DNA from: Hungatella sp.
GTDB lineage: Bacteria; Bacillota; Clostridia; Lachnospirales; Lachnospiraceae
Assembly: GCA_009712635.1 (NCBI GenBank)
Contig: WASS01000020.1
Span: 753,208 to 817,207, forward strand
DNA: 64,000 nucleotides
Direction: 5' to 3'
The translations under genes were made by a program, and so were the position numbers. Below the pieces are notes generated by a model. The model searched no databases. It was given only the letters and a program-made list of their open reading frames with translations, and was not told the DNA's origin. Position 1 is the first letter of the stretch. Each line of letters opens with the position of its first letter. This document shows positions 47,700 through 58,944 of the stretch, piece by piece.

Positions 47700-48991
47700 A
47701 ATTCCACCCCGTAGTTCTTCATCACCAACAACGCAAAAAGTGAATCGGCCCACGCAAACCAGTCTCTGGTATATTCAGACGGATCGTCACAAAAAAAGCT
47801 TTCATGCATGACTCTGGTTCCGCCGCGGGTATTTAAAATATCGGACAGGAGTTCTTCTCTTTTTATGGGATCCTTTTCCGTCAGACCTTCCATAATTAGT
47901 GCGATATGCCAGATATAGCGGTCCGGCGTATGAGGACTTCCTACTCCCTGTCCATACATTCCTTTAAAATAGTAGGGATTCCTGCTGCTTAACAGAAATC
48001 TTCTTGTATTCTCATAGATCTCACTCTCTCCTGTTTCATAATCCAGCCACGGAATGGAGAGTAGGCTGGGAACATTGGCATCATCCATCAGGTTATAATT
48101 ACCATACCCGTCTGTCTCATATGCATAAATGTCTCCGTATTCAGAGTCTTTAACAATACCAAACTTGCGTATTCCCTCTTCTATTTCATTTCTCAGTCCG
48201 CGGGCAGAATCTGCTAGGTCTAAATCCTGATATATATTTATGGAATACTCCTCTATATGTTTTAGTACCACTGAAGCAAACATATTAGAAGGGATTAAAA
48301 AACCGTATCTGCATGCATCATCACTGGGGCGAAAACCGGACCAGGTCATACCTGTATATGCCGTTGGCGTACCTTTTCCGCCTTCCGGGAGTGTGTCCGA
48401 CGGCGGGCAGTTTCTTCGTTCAAAGCGGTACGTGGAGTCTTTGTCGTGATTCTGTTCTCTCTTCCATAAGGAAACAATCTGCAAGAGCCCCTGCTTCACC
48501 TCATTTGAAAATATCTCCTGATCCCCAGTCATTTTAAAATACTCATGAAGCAGCCACACCGGATAACAGAGGGAATCCACTTCGTATTTTCTTTCCCAGT
48601 TCCAGGGTGTGGAGTCGGTAATATCCTCATCCCAGCAGTTCCCGTTTGCTTCCTCATTAAACGCATTGGCATATGGATCGATGAGAATATAACGGAACTG
48701 TCTTTTAATCAGCCCTCGTACCAGTTCTGCCAGTATGGGGTATTTCTTTAAAAATGGCAGATAATGGATCACCTGAGCAGAGGAATCCCGAAGCCACATT
48801 GCATGGATGTCCCCGGTAACTACAAACACCTCTCCATTCTCCAGAAATCGGACTGTTGTTTTGGCTGTGGTCTGAAAACATTTTTCGAAAGTCTGAAGTA
48901 AATCCTCATTCACTGGCAGCTTGTTTTTAATAGTTTCGGCAATCTCTTCCACCGCTTGGTTTAATAATCTCTGTTTTTCTTCCAGCTTCAT
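47696..48991 (-). CDS. GH125 exo-alpha-1,6-mannosidase
   Basis: A 431-residue GH125 (formerly DUF1237) enzyme, an alpha/alpha barrel that releases alpha-1,6-linked mannose by inversion. Landmarks: [18 protein letters not shown] near 60, [15 protein letters not shown] near 115, [15 protein letters not shown] near 220 and [19 protein letters not shown] near 355. There is no signal peptide, so it acts inside the cell on imported oligosaccharides. AGGAGG precedes the ATG. It lies 22 nt after the GH38 gene and overlaps the next gene by 4 nt. Confidence 0.93.
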   Translation of the reverse strand: MKLEEKQRLLNQAVEEIAETIKNKLPVNEDLLQTFEKCFQTTAKTTVRFLENGEVFVVTGDIHAMWLRDSSAQVIHYLPFLKKYPILAELVRGLIKRQFRYILIDPYANAFNEEANGNCWDEDITDSTPWNWERKYEVDSLCYPVWLLHEYFKMTGDQEIFSNEVKQGLLQIVSLWKREQNHDKDSTYRFERRNCPPSDTLPEGGKGTPTAYTGMTWSGFRPSDDACRYGFLIPSNMFASVVLKHIEEYSINIYQDLDLADSARGLRNEIEEGIRKFGIVKDSEYGDIYAYETDGYGNYNLMDDANVPSLLSIPWLDYETGESEIYENTRRFLLSSRNPYYFKGMYGQGVGSPHTPDRYIWHIALIMEGLTEKDPIKREELLSDILNTRGGTRVMHESFFCDDPSEYTRDWFAWADSLFALLVMKNYGVEL

Positions 48992-49013
48992 ACTGCCTCC
49001 TGTCCTATCGTTG

Positions 49014-52000
49014 TTAATTAAATCTGACTAAAATAGTTTTTATCTCGTAAGGCGTAAATTCCAGGCTGACCGGTCCGCGTTTAAAATCTTCTGTGGGCCG
49101 TTCCATTAAATCACACTGGCACCAGGAAGAGATATTGAGTGCGCTTGTCAGTGCTGCACTCACTCTTGCCCCTGCAAATTCATGGAACCGTAAGACGATA
49201 TCAGAAGAATGCTCTGCCTGTTTGATACAGTCTGCAACAACATAGTCACTATCAAGATGAAACAGACTTCCTGCCGTGATCTTTGGTGCACCAGAGACTG
49301 CTGTAATGGGATTATTTAGATCAAAGGACTCCTGTTCCAGTCCGGAATCATACCACTCCTCTTTATGTGGATAGAGAGAATAGGTAAATTCATGCAGTCC
49401 TAAATCTGCGGCATAATCTGGATCTGTTGCCGATTTAATTAAAGTTAAGCGCATAGTGTCCTCATAGATATCGTGACCATACTTGCAGTCGTTTAATAGT
49501 GCCACTCCGTATCCCGTTTCACAGAAATCCATCCACTTATGGGCGACCACTTCAAATCTGGCGGCTTCCCAGCTGTCATTTCTTGTTATTCTGCGCCTGA
49601 TGTTTCCATACTGAATATCAAATCTGGCATCAATGCTTCTGATGCTTACAGGAAATGCCGTCTTTAACAGTTTCTGGCGCTCTTCCCACATAATCCTGGT
49701 TTTAAAGTCAATCCTTTTCTTTTCATGGTAAAGACACATGGTTTGTGAGATTGTGGATTTGTGATAGTCCCAGGAGAATGTAATCCAGATACCAAGCGGA
49801 TTTACTTCTGTACGAACCTCTTTTAGATCCGTGACCTCTTCCATCTTATTTCCATACGTCGGTTCCAGCTCCCATGCGTCAAAGCATCTTGGCTTGTCTT
49901 CAAACACCTGTAAGACATTGCCCCTCTTCCCTTTTGAAAGAATATCTCTGCCTGATTCTTTATCATAAATTTCCGTCAGCTGCCCCCACTCATTCCAGGC
50001 AACGCGGTAATATCTGGTTTCAGCCTGACGAAAACTTTCTTGCGTGCTAATACGACTGGAATCCTGGCTGGTATGATCCGCTTCCAAAGAAGCCGTATCC
50101 CGGTACAGTGTCACAAAAGAAAACGGAGCCATGTCCTTAACCAGAACCTGTGAGACCCCATCCTTTGTATAGCTGTCAAGAAGCTGTCCATTTTCATCCC
50201 GGAAGCGGTCACTGTCCGAAGTTTCAGAAATCCTGACAACAGAGGTTCTCTTCCAGTTTGAATTATTCCATACCGTATAAACCCCTGTCTTTTCTACATA
50301 CAGCGCCTGGGTGATTTCGTCTTCTACCTCAGCAAGAAGCTGACAGGCCTTTTCGTATTCCACATGGCTGTCCTCATACACCTCCCTGATAGATGAACCA
50401 GGCAGAATATCATGAAATTGCTGGCAAAGAACGATTTTCCAGGCTTTTTGCAGCCTGTCTCTGTCATAGGCAATTCCGCCCCACTCCTTTGCCAGAACAG
50501 AACGCATCTCTGTGTCCCGAAGGTAAAATTCCATCTTCCGGTTCATTTTCTTATTGTATGCCTGGGAGGTGTAGGTTCCTCTGTGAAACTCCAGATAAAG
50601 TTCCCCATCCCAGACCGGGAGGTTTCCTTCCATTTCATTTCGTTCTACAGTTTCTCTCAGCCTTCTGAAATACTCCGTTGCACTCTCAAACTGTACTTGG
50701 GGAAGTCCGGGAATTTTATTTAAATGTTTCAGTGTCTCTATCATATCACGGTTTGGTCCGCCGCCGCCATCTCCATATCCATATGATATAAGAAGATCCC
50801 GGTTTAAATCTTTATTTTTATAGTTATCCCATACTCCTTTGACAGCGTAGGGTCTGGTATCTCCATTGTACGTATAGGAATCGGAATCCTGATCGGTCGT
50901 GGTGACGAAATGAGCCGTAATCTCCGTCCCGTCAATTCCCTTCCAAAGAAAGGTGTCAAAGGGCAGCCGGTTGGTATCATTCCAGCTGATCTTGGTAGTC
51001 ATGAATGCATCCACTCCTGCCTTTTTGAGAATCTGAGGAAGTGCCCAGGAGTACCCGAAGACATCCGGAAGCCAGAGGAATTCACTCTCATATTCAAATT
51101 CTTCCTGAAAGAAATTTTTACCCACAAGGATCTGTCTTACAATAGACTCGCCGCTTACCAGGTTACAGTCGCATTCCACCCACATGGCTCCGGCAGGTTC
51201 CCATTTGCCTTCTTTCACTCGCTTTTTGATGGAGCCATATATATCCGGATAATCCTCTTTGATAAATTCATAAAGCTGGGCCTGGGACTGGAGAAAATGA
51301 TAATGGTCATAGCGATCCATCATCCGATTTACCGTGGAAAAGGAACGGGCTGCCTTTTCTCTTGTATGGCGAAGCCTCCACAGCCACGCCACATCAATGT
51401 GGGTATGTCCCAGCATACTGACCTGTATGTCCGGTTTTCCCTGCCCTATCATCTTCCCGTTTAAGTATTCATATGCTTTCCTGATGCTTTCATAAAAGCG
51501 TTCCGTACCCGGTTCTGTATAGTCAACGAAACCAAAGGCTTTTACAAGCATATTCAGCATCCATTCTCTATACTCGTTGCCCGAATCTAAAATATCATAA
51601 GTTTCCAGCACATTTCTCGCCAGAAAGTAGAAATCATCGGTATCATGGTCAAGCACCCCATATTGGGCACGAACCAGTTCCATAACCATATCCTTTGGAA
51701 CTCCGCCTCCGTTTAAGCCTGACCAAAGGCGGAATTTTAAATCCAGTAAAGCCCCGTTTTCTTTTACCTGAAAAAAGACCTCTTTGTGATTTCCATCCAC
51801 TCCCTGATATGGTTTGCCATTTAAATAAAGAAGACTTTCAAAATGGCTGTTATTACCGGTTCCTTCTGGAACTCCAAAATCAAAAATGCCGACAACCTCT
51901 TCCTCCATAAGCTCTGCTGGCACAGTAAGTCTGGTACAAAGCCAGTTATACTGATCCCAGCCTTTCCAGCGAAAGCCCTGTTCAATTTCCACCGGTTCAC

Positions 52001-52142
52001 CAGCCGGCGTTCTGTTTCCGGTTGCGCCGTTGTCCTCATACCAGAAAATATGGTCAAAACTCTTCAAATTTTTATAACGTAACTCTGCCAGTTCTTCAAT
52101 GAGATGGCAGATCCTGTCTCTGTTGTGTAAATCAAATGGCAT
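49014..52142 (-). CDS. GH38 alpha-mannosidase
   Basis: A 1042-residue GH38 enzyme. A long N-terminal region precedes the catalytic domain with zinc ligands in [16 protein letters not shown] (about 247-262) and the nucleophile Asp in [16 protein letters not shown] (about 362). The middle three-helix domain and a large C-terminal beta domain follow (FELEPT-like [10 protein letters not shown] near 745). It cleaves terminal alpha-1,2/1,3/1,6-mannose with retention. No signal peptide, so it is cytoplasmic. AGGAGG precedes the ATG, and it overlaps the GH4 gene by 11 nt. Confidence 0.94.
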   Translation of the reverse strand: MPFDLHNRDRICHLIEELAELRYKNLKSFDHIFWYEDNGATGNRTPAGEPVEIEQGFRWKGWDQYNWLCTRLTVPAELMEEEVVGIFDFGVPEGTGNNSHFESLLYLNGKPYQGVDGNHKEVFFQVKENGALLDLKFRLWSGLNGGGVPKDMVMELVRAQYGVLDHDTDDFYFLARNVLETYDILDSGNEYREWMLNMLVKAFGFVDYTEPGTERFYESIRKAYEYLNGKMIGQGKPDIQVSMLGHTHIDVAWLWRLRHTREKAARSFSTVNRMMDRYDHYHFLQSQAQLYEFIKEDYPDIYGSIKKRVKEGKWEPAGAMWVECDCNLVSGESIVRQILVGKNFFQEEFEYESEFLWLPDVFGYSWALPQILKKAGVDAFMTTKISWNDTNRLPFDTFLWKGIDGTEITAHFVTTTDQDSDSYTYNGDTRPYAVKGVWDNYKNKDLNRDLLISYGYGDGGGGPNRDMIETLKHLNKIPGLPQVQFESATEYFRRLRETVERNEMEGNLPVWDGELYLEFHRGTYTSQAYNKKMNRKMEFYLRDTEMRSVLAKEWGGIAYDRDRLQKAWKIVLCQQFHDILPGSSIREVYEDSHVEYEKACQLLAEVEDEITQALYVEKTGVYTVWNNSNWKRTSVVRISETSDSDRFRDENGQLLDSYTKDGVSQVLVKDMAPFSFVTLYRDTASLEADHTSQDSSRISTQESFRQAETRYYRVAWNEWGQLTEIYDKESGRDILSKGKRGNVLQVFEDKPRCFDAWELEPTYGNKMEEVTDLKEVRTEVNPLGIWITFSWDYHKSTISQTMCLYHEKKRIDFKTRIMWEERQKLLKTAFPVSIRSIDARFDIQYGNIRRRITRNDSWEAARFEVVAHKWMDFCETGYGVALLNDCKYGHDIYEDTMRLTLIKSATDPDYAADLGLHEFTYSLYPHKEEWYDSGLEQESFDLNNPITAVSGAPKITAGSLFHLDSDYVVADCIKQAEHSSDIVLRFHEFAGARVSAALTSALNISSWCQCDLMERPTEDFKRGPVSLEFTPYEIKTILVRFN

Positions 52143-53505
52143 GGCAGCCTCCTAAAATTCCTCCGTATGCTAAGTCGTATTGCTCCACCAGAATCTTTGC
52201 CAGTGAGTAAGAATTAACCAGCGGATGTAATGTGAGCGCCCTGACTGCAGTTTCCTTTGAATGGTTTTTAATTGCTTCTACAGTCAGTTTTTCATACATC
52301 TTAATCAGTCTGATCAGTAAGTAGCAATGCTCCGGCACTTTACCTACAGGCACTGGTATGATCCCATTTTTTGATACATGACAGGTCACCTCAATGACGT
52401 CCTGATCCTCCAGTCCCTCAATGCAGCCATTATTCTGGACAGACAGTACCAGTTCCCGCCCTTCTTCGCTTTGAAGACCTTCAATACAGTCCAGCATGAC
52501 TCCGGCATACCCCATACCATCCGGCACTTCCAGTTCCCCCTTTTTAATGGGTTCCTTTTTATCGTGTCCGGTTTCAATGCTCATATAGGATTCTTCCCTC
52601 AGTGCCATGTAATACAGAAATACCTGAAGCGCTGACTCCGGGGACTTTTCTATATCCATTTGTTTGAGTTCCTCCATCATCCGGCAATTTACCGATTCAA
52701 TGGACTTTCCTCTGGTTTCATCAGACTTTTTGATGTTATTAAGAGCCTTTTCCCTATGATAATAATAGTAGAGATACTCATTCGGCAGATATCCCATTGA
52801 TCTTAAAAGTTCAGGATCAAAGATAGAAAATTCCTGCACACTCTTTAAAAAGGAATCATCAGACAAAAGTTCCTGCAAAACCTCCCGTCCGTCCACTTTC
52901 ACACTCTGTATCCATGATAAATGATTCAGTCCAAAAAATTCCACAGAAAGCTGATCCTGAGTCACACCCAGCTGCTTAGCCATCCGGAATTTGGTGCTGC
53001 TGGGAGCATCGCAGATTCCTATGATCCGCTCATACCCTGCATTTTTTAAAGCCTGTGTCACCAGCCCGGAAGGATTGGTAAAATTAAAGATCCAGGCATG
53101 GGGAGCATGGACTTTGATTAATTCGCAGTATTCCATTAAAACAGGAATGGTGCGCACAGCCATGGAAAAACCTCCGGCTCCTGTTGTTTCCTGACCGATG
53201 ACTCCGGCATTTAAGGCTATTTCTTCATCAACCACTCTGGAATGATCTCCCCCTGCCCGGATTGTGGTTACGATATAATCCGCTCCCGAAATTGCTTCAA
53301 CCGCATCAAAAGAAGTACTGACTTTTAACCCCTGTCCCCGTCTGACCACAACATGGCGGCACAGACGGCTTATGATCTCCAGTTTTTCCCTGTCAGTATC
53401 ATATAACACCACTTCATCTATATTTAATTTCTTATAACGGTCAAGAAGACCATTAATAAAAATGACTGTTCTTACTCCTGCTCCACCGATTACTGTGATC
53501 TTCAT
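52132..53505 (-). CDS. GH4 family NAD-dependent glycosidase
   Basis: A 457-residue GH4 protein. The N-terminal Rossmann fold shows ITVIGGAGVRT; the family features GADYIVTTIRAGG, GQETTGAGGFSMAVRTIP and NFTNPSGLVTQAL follow. The metal-site motif reads CDAP (near 171), where phospho-glycosidases have CN(I/V)P and galactosidases CHS. GH4 enzymes use NAD+ and a divalent metal to oxidise the sugar C3 before cleavage. The CDAP form points to a phosphoglycoside-like or uncharacterised specificity. The ATG is directly after the PfkB stop. Its substrate in a mannoside operon is unclear. Confidence 0.88.
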   Translation of the reverse strand: MKITVIGGAGVRTVIFINGLLDRYKKLNIDEVVLYDTDREKLEIISRLCRHVVVRRGQGLKVSTSFDAVEAISGADYIVTTIRAGGDHSRVVDEEIALNAGVIGQETTGAGGFSMAVRTIPVLMEYCELIKVHAPHAWIFNFTNPSGLVTQALKNAGYERIIGICDAPSSTKFRMAKQLGVTQDQLSVEFFGLNHLSWIQSVKVDGREVLQELLSDDSFLKSVQEFSIFDPELLRSMGYLPNEYLYYYYHREKALNNIKKSDETRGKSIESVNCRMMEELKQMDIEKSPESALQVFLYYMALREESYMSIETGHDKKEPIKKGELEVPDGMGYAGVMLDCIEGLQSEEGRELVLSVQNNGCIEGLEDQDVIEVTCHVSKNGIIPVPVGKVPEHCYLLIRLIKMYEKLTVEAIKNHSKETAVRALTLHPLVNSYSLAKILVEQYDLAYGGILGGCHAI

Positions 53506-54456
53506 TTAGTCATCCTGCCTTTCATCCTGTTGTTTTATAAAATGATACAGCTCCTCTTTCGTCGGAAAGGCTGTATTACCTCCATATGCAGTGACCGACA
53601 TGGCACCGCAGGCATTGGCAATTTTCAAACATTCTTCCATAGTCCCGCCCTTTAAAAATCCATAAACAAAGCCTGCATTAAAGGAATCACCGGCTCCGGT
53701 GGTATCAACTGCATTTACCCTATAGGGATGAGATTTTGTGAGCACACCATTCTTCGCACCAATAGACCCGCTCTTTCCCAGCTTGATTACTGCCGTATCG
53801 CATTGCTTTGAAAACTCCAAAGCGGCCTCTGTGGCATTCAGCCCACTTGTATAATGTAATGCTTCCGTTTCATTCATAAACAAGATATCTATGAAAGGAA
53901 GCAGTTCATAAATCCCCTCATACCACTCCCCTGTTTCATCCCAGCCCACATCAAAACTGACTGTGGCAGAACTGATTTCCCTGATCTTTTTAAGCAGCAT
54001 TTTAAATTGATGGTGATTGCGGCTACCAGCATAAGAAGTCAGGTGAACATGCCCCGCATTTTTTACTCCATCAAAATCAATGGCCCCTAAGTTCCATTCC
54101 TCATTGGTTCCCCTGTAGGTGAGAAAGGAACGATCCTTTTCATTGGTAAAACTTAAAGAAATTCCTGTTTTATACTTCTGTGATGTACCCAAAAAAGTAC
54201 AGTCTACGTGACTGCGTTTCAGCTCCTCACGAAGCCAGTCTCCATGGCAGTCAGATCCCACACTTCCCTGAAAAGCCGGGGTTAACCCCAGCTTCCCAAG
54301 TCCTAAAGCAAACAGTGCTGCTCCGCCGCCCGGATAAACATTCATGTCTTCTACAACATGCTCCTGACCGGCGCCGGGAAACTGCTCCACTCCCGGTATT
54401 ACTATATCCACATTAATATCTCCATAAATAAATACGTCCCACTTTTTTCCTGTCAT
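53506..54456 (-). CDS. PfkB-family sugar kinase
   Basis: A 316-residue ribokinase-fold kinase. GDINVDIV at the start, NVYPGGGAALFALGLGKLG near 37, and the catalytic VDTTGAGDSFNAGFVYG near 248 with the general-base Asp are typical. It probably phosphorylates a sugar released by the operon's glycosidases; fructose or a mannose-derived sugar is possible. GGAGG precedes the ATG. It sits between the permease gene and GH4. Confidence 0.88.
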   Translation of the reverse strand: MTGKKWDVFIYGDINVDIVIPGVEQFPGAGQEHVVEDMNVYPGGGAALFALGLGKLGLTPAFQGSVGSDCHGDWLREELKRSHVDCTFLGTSQKYKTGISLSFTNEKDRSFLTYRGTNEEWNLGAIDFDGVKNAGHVHLTSYAGSRNHHQFKMLLKKIREISSATVSFDVGWDETGEWYEGIYELLPFIDILFMNETEALHYTSGLNATEAALEFSKQCDTAVIKLGKSGSIGAKNGVLTKSHPYRVNAVDTTGAGDSFNAGFVYGFLKGGTMEECLKIANACGAMSVTAYGGNTAFPTKEELYHFIKQQDERQDD

Positions 54457-54480
54457 GGAATCCTCCGTCTGTCAGCCTGA

Positions 54481-55401
54481 TTACTCTTTTACAGCTCCGA
54501 TCATGGCTCCTTTTGTGAAATACTTCTGTGCAAAGGGATACACACATAAAATAGGAACTGTTGTTATGATAACTGCCGCCATCTTAAGAGAATCCGAGGT
54601 GACAGAATTGGTATTCTGGGCAATTGCCTGAGCCACCGAAGTTATCTCTTTATTTGCCATGGCCCTTGTCAGCATTTGCTGTAAAACGGTCTGTACCGGC
54701 CACAGCCGGCTGCTTCTCATGTAAAATGCGCCGGAGAACCAGTCATTCCAGTGATTAACTGCCGTATATAGCCCCACGACCGCAATGACCGGCTTGCTTA
54801 AAGGCAGTACGATTCTGGTAAAAATCCCAAAATATCCACAGCCGTCAAGCTTTGCTGATTCTTCCAGACTCTCCGGTATGCTTTCAAAAAAGGTTCTCAT
54901 CATCAACAGGTAGGTAACGCTTACCAGACCAGGAACAACATAAACACTGAAATGGTCCACCAGTCCAAGTCTATTGTACTGAATATAGGTGGGAATCATA
55001 CCTCCTCCAAACAGCATGGTAAAGGTAATCAGCATAGTAAGGATTTTTCTGCCCGGCAGTTCCTTCTCCTTTAACGCATAGGCGGCAAAGGAGGTCACGG
55101 TTAAACTGGCAGCTGTTCCAATCACAGTTCTTGCTATGGTAATCATATAAGCCTTGGTTATGGTTCCATCCTTAAATACCTGTTTATAATTATCCAGGGT
55201 AAACATTCTGGGCCAGAAATAAATGCCTCCTTTTGCCGCATCCTTTCCGTCATTAAAAGACAGAGCGGCAATATTTAAACAGGGCAGGATGATGGCAAGG
55301 CACAGCCCTATGACCACGCAATAGATTAAAACCTGAATCACCTGTTCCGATCTGCCTGATTTTATTTTACTGCGTCTGTTCACAGCCTCTTTTGCTTTCA
55401 T
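54481..55401 (-). CDS. Sugar ABC transporter permease, LplC/YtcP-like
   Basis: A 306-residue inner-membrane permease with six helices and the binding-protein-dependent permease EAA motif (SLEESAKLDGCGYFGIFTRIVLPLSKP). The N-terminus (QVLIYCVVIGLCLAIILPCLNIAALSFND) and length match the LplC/YtcP group that pairs with large solute-binding lipoproteins. Transport needs an ATPase that is not encoded here. The ribosome site is weak. Confidence 0.92.
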   Translation of the reverse strand: MKAKEAVNRRSKIKSGRSEQVIQVLIYCVVIGLCLAIILPCLNIAALSFNDGKDAAKGGIYFWPRMFTLDNYKQVFKDGTITKAYMITIARTVIGTAASLTVTSFAAYALKEKELPGRKILTMLITFTMLFGGGMIPTYIQYNRLGLVDHFSVYVVPGLVSVTYLLMMRTFFESIPESLEESAKLDGCGYFGIFTRIVLPLSKPVIAVVGLYTAVNHWNDWFSGAFYMRSSRLWPVQTVLQQMLTRAMANKEITSVAQAIAQNTNSVTSDSLKMAAVIITTVPILCVYPFAQKYFTKGAMIGAVKE

Positions 55402-55436
55402 GTCTGAGCACCCTGCCCTTTCTTTCTCACTGCATT

Positions 55437-57185
55437 TTATTTTTTGTCAAAGTCAATGGATGAAGGATCTTTTTTGTAAAGCTCTGTTAAATACTCCACA
55501 AACTTGTCATTACCAGCTGCTTTTAACTGCTGGCGGAACGATTCCACAATCTTTTTTGCCTCGTCGTCTGTTCCTGCATAAACTGCCTGAACGATCATTT
55601 CCTTATAGTTAAGAAGAGACATCTGTGCTTTTACTTCTGTCATGGAATCGGCTGATAAATATCCGGTTGCATCCAGTCCCGGAACCAGTCTGTAGGTAAT
55701 GGGATAATCCTTTGCTACCTCTACCGCACGCTTAAAGGTTGTGCTGGAATTGGAACCTGGCCGGTTTTCGCCGAAATTATTCATGTTGTCCAAATTGGTC
55801 AAAGCAAAGCTGAAGAATACGCAGCCTGTATATCCAAAGCCGGCACCGATGTTATTAACCAGGTAATCCTTGTCTCCATCATTTAATTTCTTTAATGCCT
55901 CATCAGTCAGTACGGGTTTTCCATCCTTCATCTCATAGCTTTTTCCCTCTACGCCATACTGGCAGAGAAGCTGGCCTTCCGGAGTGGATAAATAATCAAA
56001 GAATTTTAATATTTCTTCCGGTTTCTTTGCATCTGCAGAAATAGCCCACACGCCGTTCTGTTTTTTTCCATGAACTACTTTCGCATTATTACCAGTAATA
56101 TCATCTAACGGTCCAAGGGGAACCCAGTCTTCGGAAGCGTATATAATATCCTGATAATTGTGTACATCTGCCATAATTGCGGAATTATGAGATCTGGACA
56201 CTTCTTCCGCTCTGGTGCCATCCATGGTGAAGAACTCCGGATTCATCAGGCCTTCTGCCAGCAGTTTTCTTAAGTAATTGATTTTTTCAAATACGTAATC
56301 CGTATCTGCCTCGTGCTTAATCACGCCGTTACTGTCTAAGTTGTAGCCATCACTGACACCCCAGGTAAAGCCAGGTACAATGTACTGCAATGTATCCGGA
56401 GACCCACCCCAGTATTTCGGTCCAAGTGGATAAACAGGATTTCCGTTGTCATCTTTAAAATCTCCGTTTTTAATCTGTACCAGCAGGTCATAGAACTGAT
56501 CCTGTGTTCTGATCTTAGATGGATCAATTCCAAGCTTATCTACAATTGCTTTTTGGATGTACATCCCGCCTCTGTATGCAGTCTGCGGATCATAAAGTAA
56601 AGATCTGTCCTCGGAATCAACCGACAAAGGCAGAATATAAGCAGCACCTTTAAAATCTTCCCGGAAAGTAATGTTTTTCTTTGAATCATCAGGTAAATAT
56701 TTATCTTCCAGGTAATGGCTGTAAACTTTTGTGTCCTTTAACAATCCGGATACATCAGCAAACATACCTTCCTTTGCTGCCTTTAAAAGAATAGGGAATT
56801 CTTTTCTCGTGGAATCGTCCATATAAGAGAAAATCACATCCGGAATGGTTCCAGATGCCAGCTGGGCTGCCATAACATTGGAATCTTTATCGCCAGGAGT
56901 ATACTGGATATCCAGCTTAATACCCGTGCGCTTTGTCAGCTCCTTCATAACCTCTGTATTGGCCAGATCCTTTGGCAGACTGTTACCGATATCGTCAACA
57001 TAAGCCTGCACCGTAATGGTCCTGTCTGCAATCCACGTATCCGGTTTCCCGGAATTGTCAGAAGTTTTGCTCTCCTCGCCTTTTGCCCCCTCATTTGCTT
57101 TAGAGCTGCAGCCTGTCACTCCCGCTGCGCCCATTGCGACCACTAATGCTCCCGCAAGCAGCCGCTTTCCAATACTTTTCCTCAT
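55437..57185 (-). CDS. Extracellular solute-binding lipoprotein (LplA/YtcQ-like)
   Basis: A 582-residue ABC solute-binding protein. A signal peptide with lipobox (AGVTGCSSK, Cys near 26) anchors it to the outer face of the membrane, followed by a Glu/Ser/Asn-rich linker. The mature part is of the large family-1 type used for oligosaccharides. It sits between the two permease genes and probably captures mannose-containing oligosaccharides. AGGAGG precedes the ATG. Confidence 0.92.
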   Translation of the reverse strand: MRKSIGKRLLAGALVVAMGAAGVTGCSSKANEGAKGEESKTSDNSGKPDTWIADRTITVQAYVDDIGNSLPKDLANTEVMKELTKRTGIKLDIQYTPGDKDSNVMAAQLASGTIPDVIFSYMDDSTRKEFPILLKAAKEGMFADVSGLLKDTKVYSHYLEDKYLPDDSKKNITFREDFKGAAYILPLSVDSEDRSLLYDPQTAYRGGMYIQKAIVDKLGIDPSKIRTQDQFYDLLVQIKNGDFKDDNGNPVYPLGPKYWGGSPDTLQYIVPGFTWGVSDGYNLDSNGVIKHEADTDYVFEKINYLRKLLAEGLMNPEFFTMDGTRAEEVSRSHNSAIMADVHNYQDIIYASEDWVPLGPLDDITGNNAKVVHGKKQNGVWAISADAKKPEEILKFFDYLSTPEGQLLCQYGVEGKSYEMKDGKPVLTDEALKKLNDGDKDYLVNNIGAGFGYTGCVFFSFALTNLDNMNNFGENRPGSNSSTTFKRAVEVAKDYPITYRLVPGLDATGYLSADSMTEVKAQMSLLNYKEMIVQAVYAGTDDEAKKIVESFRQQLKAAGNDKFVEYLTELYKKDPSSIDFDKK

Positions 57186-57212
57186 AAAAATACCTCCTCT
57201 TTCATCTTTTAT

Positions 57213-58118
57213 TTACCAGAGACTGACTCCTGTAAATCGTTTTGATAACCGGTTGCACACAATTACCAGAATAAGCCCTACAATACCCTGAATGAGTCCC
57301 ACTGCTGTTGCATAGCCAAACTGTCCATTCATAAGTCCCATCTGCAGAACAAAAGTATCAAGTGTATCTGCAACCGACATGTTTCCGGGGGTCCGCAGTA
57401 AATAAATCTGTTCAAAACCGCTGGATAAAAGTCCTCCTACTCCCATAATGAAAAGCAGGCCGATGGTTCCCCGAATTCCCGGCAATGTAATATGCCAGAT
57501 TTTTTTTAACTTGGAACAGCCGTCAATGCTTGCTGCCTCATAAAGAGCCGCATCTACGCCGCTGATTGCTGCCAGATATATGATGGAATCCCAGCCGATA
57601 TTTCTCCATAAATCCATGGAGAACAACAGCTGAAAGAAATACTTTGGTTCCATTAAGAAAAATGTACTGGAATCCCCTCCCAGTTTGCCGATAAACTGAT
57701 TTAACACACCGATGTTAGGTGCCAGGATCCTCTGAAGCATGGTCACAATAATAACTGTGGATAAAAAGTGAGGCAGATACGTAATGGTCTGGCTGATCTT
57801 TTTGAATTTCTCATTCTTAAACTCATTAAGCAGAAGCGCAAGAATAATTGCAAAAGGAAATTCCAGGATACATTTAATCACTCCCACAATCAGTGTGTTT
57901 CTCAATAATCTGGGAAAATCATAGCTGCTAAAAAACATGCGGAAATAACGCAGACCCACCCAGGGGCTTCCCCATATCCCCTTTCGGAAGGAATAGTCCT
58001 TAAAAGCCAGTAAGACACCTCCCATTGGTACGTAACAGATGAGTACATAATAAATGATACAGGGCACCAGCATAAGATACAAAGGCCAGAACCGGATCAT
58101 CTTTCTTGCAATGGACAT
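57213..58118 (-). CDS. Sugar ABC transporter permease, LplB/YteP-like
   Basis: A 301-residue six-helix permease with the EAA loop (ALYEAASIDGCSKLKKIWHITLPGI, near 190). FWPLYLMLVPCIIYYVLICYVPMGG at the start is typical of LplB/YteP proteins, partner of LplC. The ATG at 58118 lies one base after the stop of the EEP gene and has AAGGAG upstream; the frame is open 10 codons further, inside that gene. Confidence 0.93.
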   Translation of the reverse strand: MSIARKMIRFWPLYLMLVPCIIYYVLICYVPMGGVLLAFKDYSFRKGIWGSPWVGLRYFRMFFSSYDFPRLLRNTLIVGVIKCILEFPFAIILALLLNEFKNEKFKKISQTITYLPHFLSTVIIVTMLQRILAPNIGVLNQFIGKLGGDSSTFFLMEPKYFFQLLFSMDLWRNIGWDSIIYLAAISGVDAALYEAASIDGCSKLKKIWHITLPGIRGTIGLLFIMGVGGLLSSGFEQIYLLRTPGNMSVADTLDTFVLQMGLMNGQFGYATAVGLIQGIVGLILVIVCNRLSKRFTGVSLW

Positions 58119-58119
58119 A

Positions 58120-58896
58120 TTAACTCTCTCCTTTTCCTTCTGCCGCAAATTTAAGCCTTACACAAACCGGGTAATGATCGGAAAGATAAACACCTCCCCA
58201 TGATTCATCCCAGATTGTTACCTCCTGACAGATAACTTCTCTGTCCCCGAAAATATAGTCGATTTTCTCCAGTTCCTGTCTTCCGTAATCATGAAAGGTT
58301 CCATCGATCTGCGCCGTTAAATCTGTAAATTCCCTGGCATTTTTCATGACCTCCATTTCCGGAGAATCCGGACAGGCGTTAAAATCTCCTGTAATGACAG
58401 CGGGGGCATCCTGATCCCAATTGTCATCCCGGATTTTTTTCAGTATCTGAGATAACGCTTCCTCTCTTGCTTCTTTGCCTTCATGATCCAGATGGGTATT
58501 ATAAATGCGAATCAGCTTTCTTTCCTCAAGACTCCACAGTAAAACTTTTGTGCAGGTTCTTGGACACATGCTTTGATTTTCATAACGGGAGCCAAAAACC
58601 TCAGGCGTATTTGATAGCCAGAAAACTTCCAGTCCCAGAATATCAAATTTCATTTTCCGATAGGCAACTGCAGTCTGCTCATCCTCTAAGTCTTTCCCTC
58701 TCCCGCAGCCTACGATGTTGTAATCGGTTAAATTTTCTTTCAGCCACAGCGCCACATGAGGCAGAACTTCCTGAAAACAAATTACATCAGGAGACTCTTT
58801 TTTAATTTTTTGTAATATATACGGTTTGCGGAAACAGAAGCTGTTTTCCCCGTCCTGACCATAATCGCACCGGATATTAAATGTAACCAGTTTCAC
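58120..58896 (-). CDS. Endonuclease/exonuclease/phosphatase-fold hydrolase
   Basis: A 258-residue EEP-superfamily protein. LVTFNIRCDYGQDGENSF at the start, CFQEV near 42 (metal Glu), TGDFNACPDSPE near 168 and LSDHYPVCVRL near 242 are the catalytic landmarks. Bacterial members near sugar loci often remove phosphate from sugar or lipid phosphates; a nuclease role is less likely. Start codon is GTG at 58896 with GGGAG upstream. It is the first gene of the mannosidase operon. Confidence 0.85.
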   Translation of the reverse strand: MKLVTFNIRCDYGQDGENSFCFRKPYILQKIKKESPDVICFQEVLPHVALWLKENLTDYNIVGCGRGKDLEDEQTAVAYRKMKFDILGLEVFWLSNTPEVFGSRYENQSMCPRTCTKVLLWSLEERKLIRIYNTHLDHEGKEAREEALSQILKKIRDDNWDQDAPAVITGDFNACPDSPEMEVMKNAREFTDLTAQIDGTFHDYGRQELEKIDYIFGDREVICQEVTIWDESWGGVYLSDHYPVCVRLKFAAEGKGES

Positions 58897-58944
58897 TTAT
58901 AAACACTCCCTTCCTGGTTTCTGATATAAGGATATCGGAAAATT

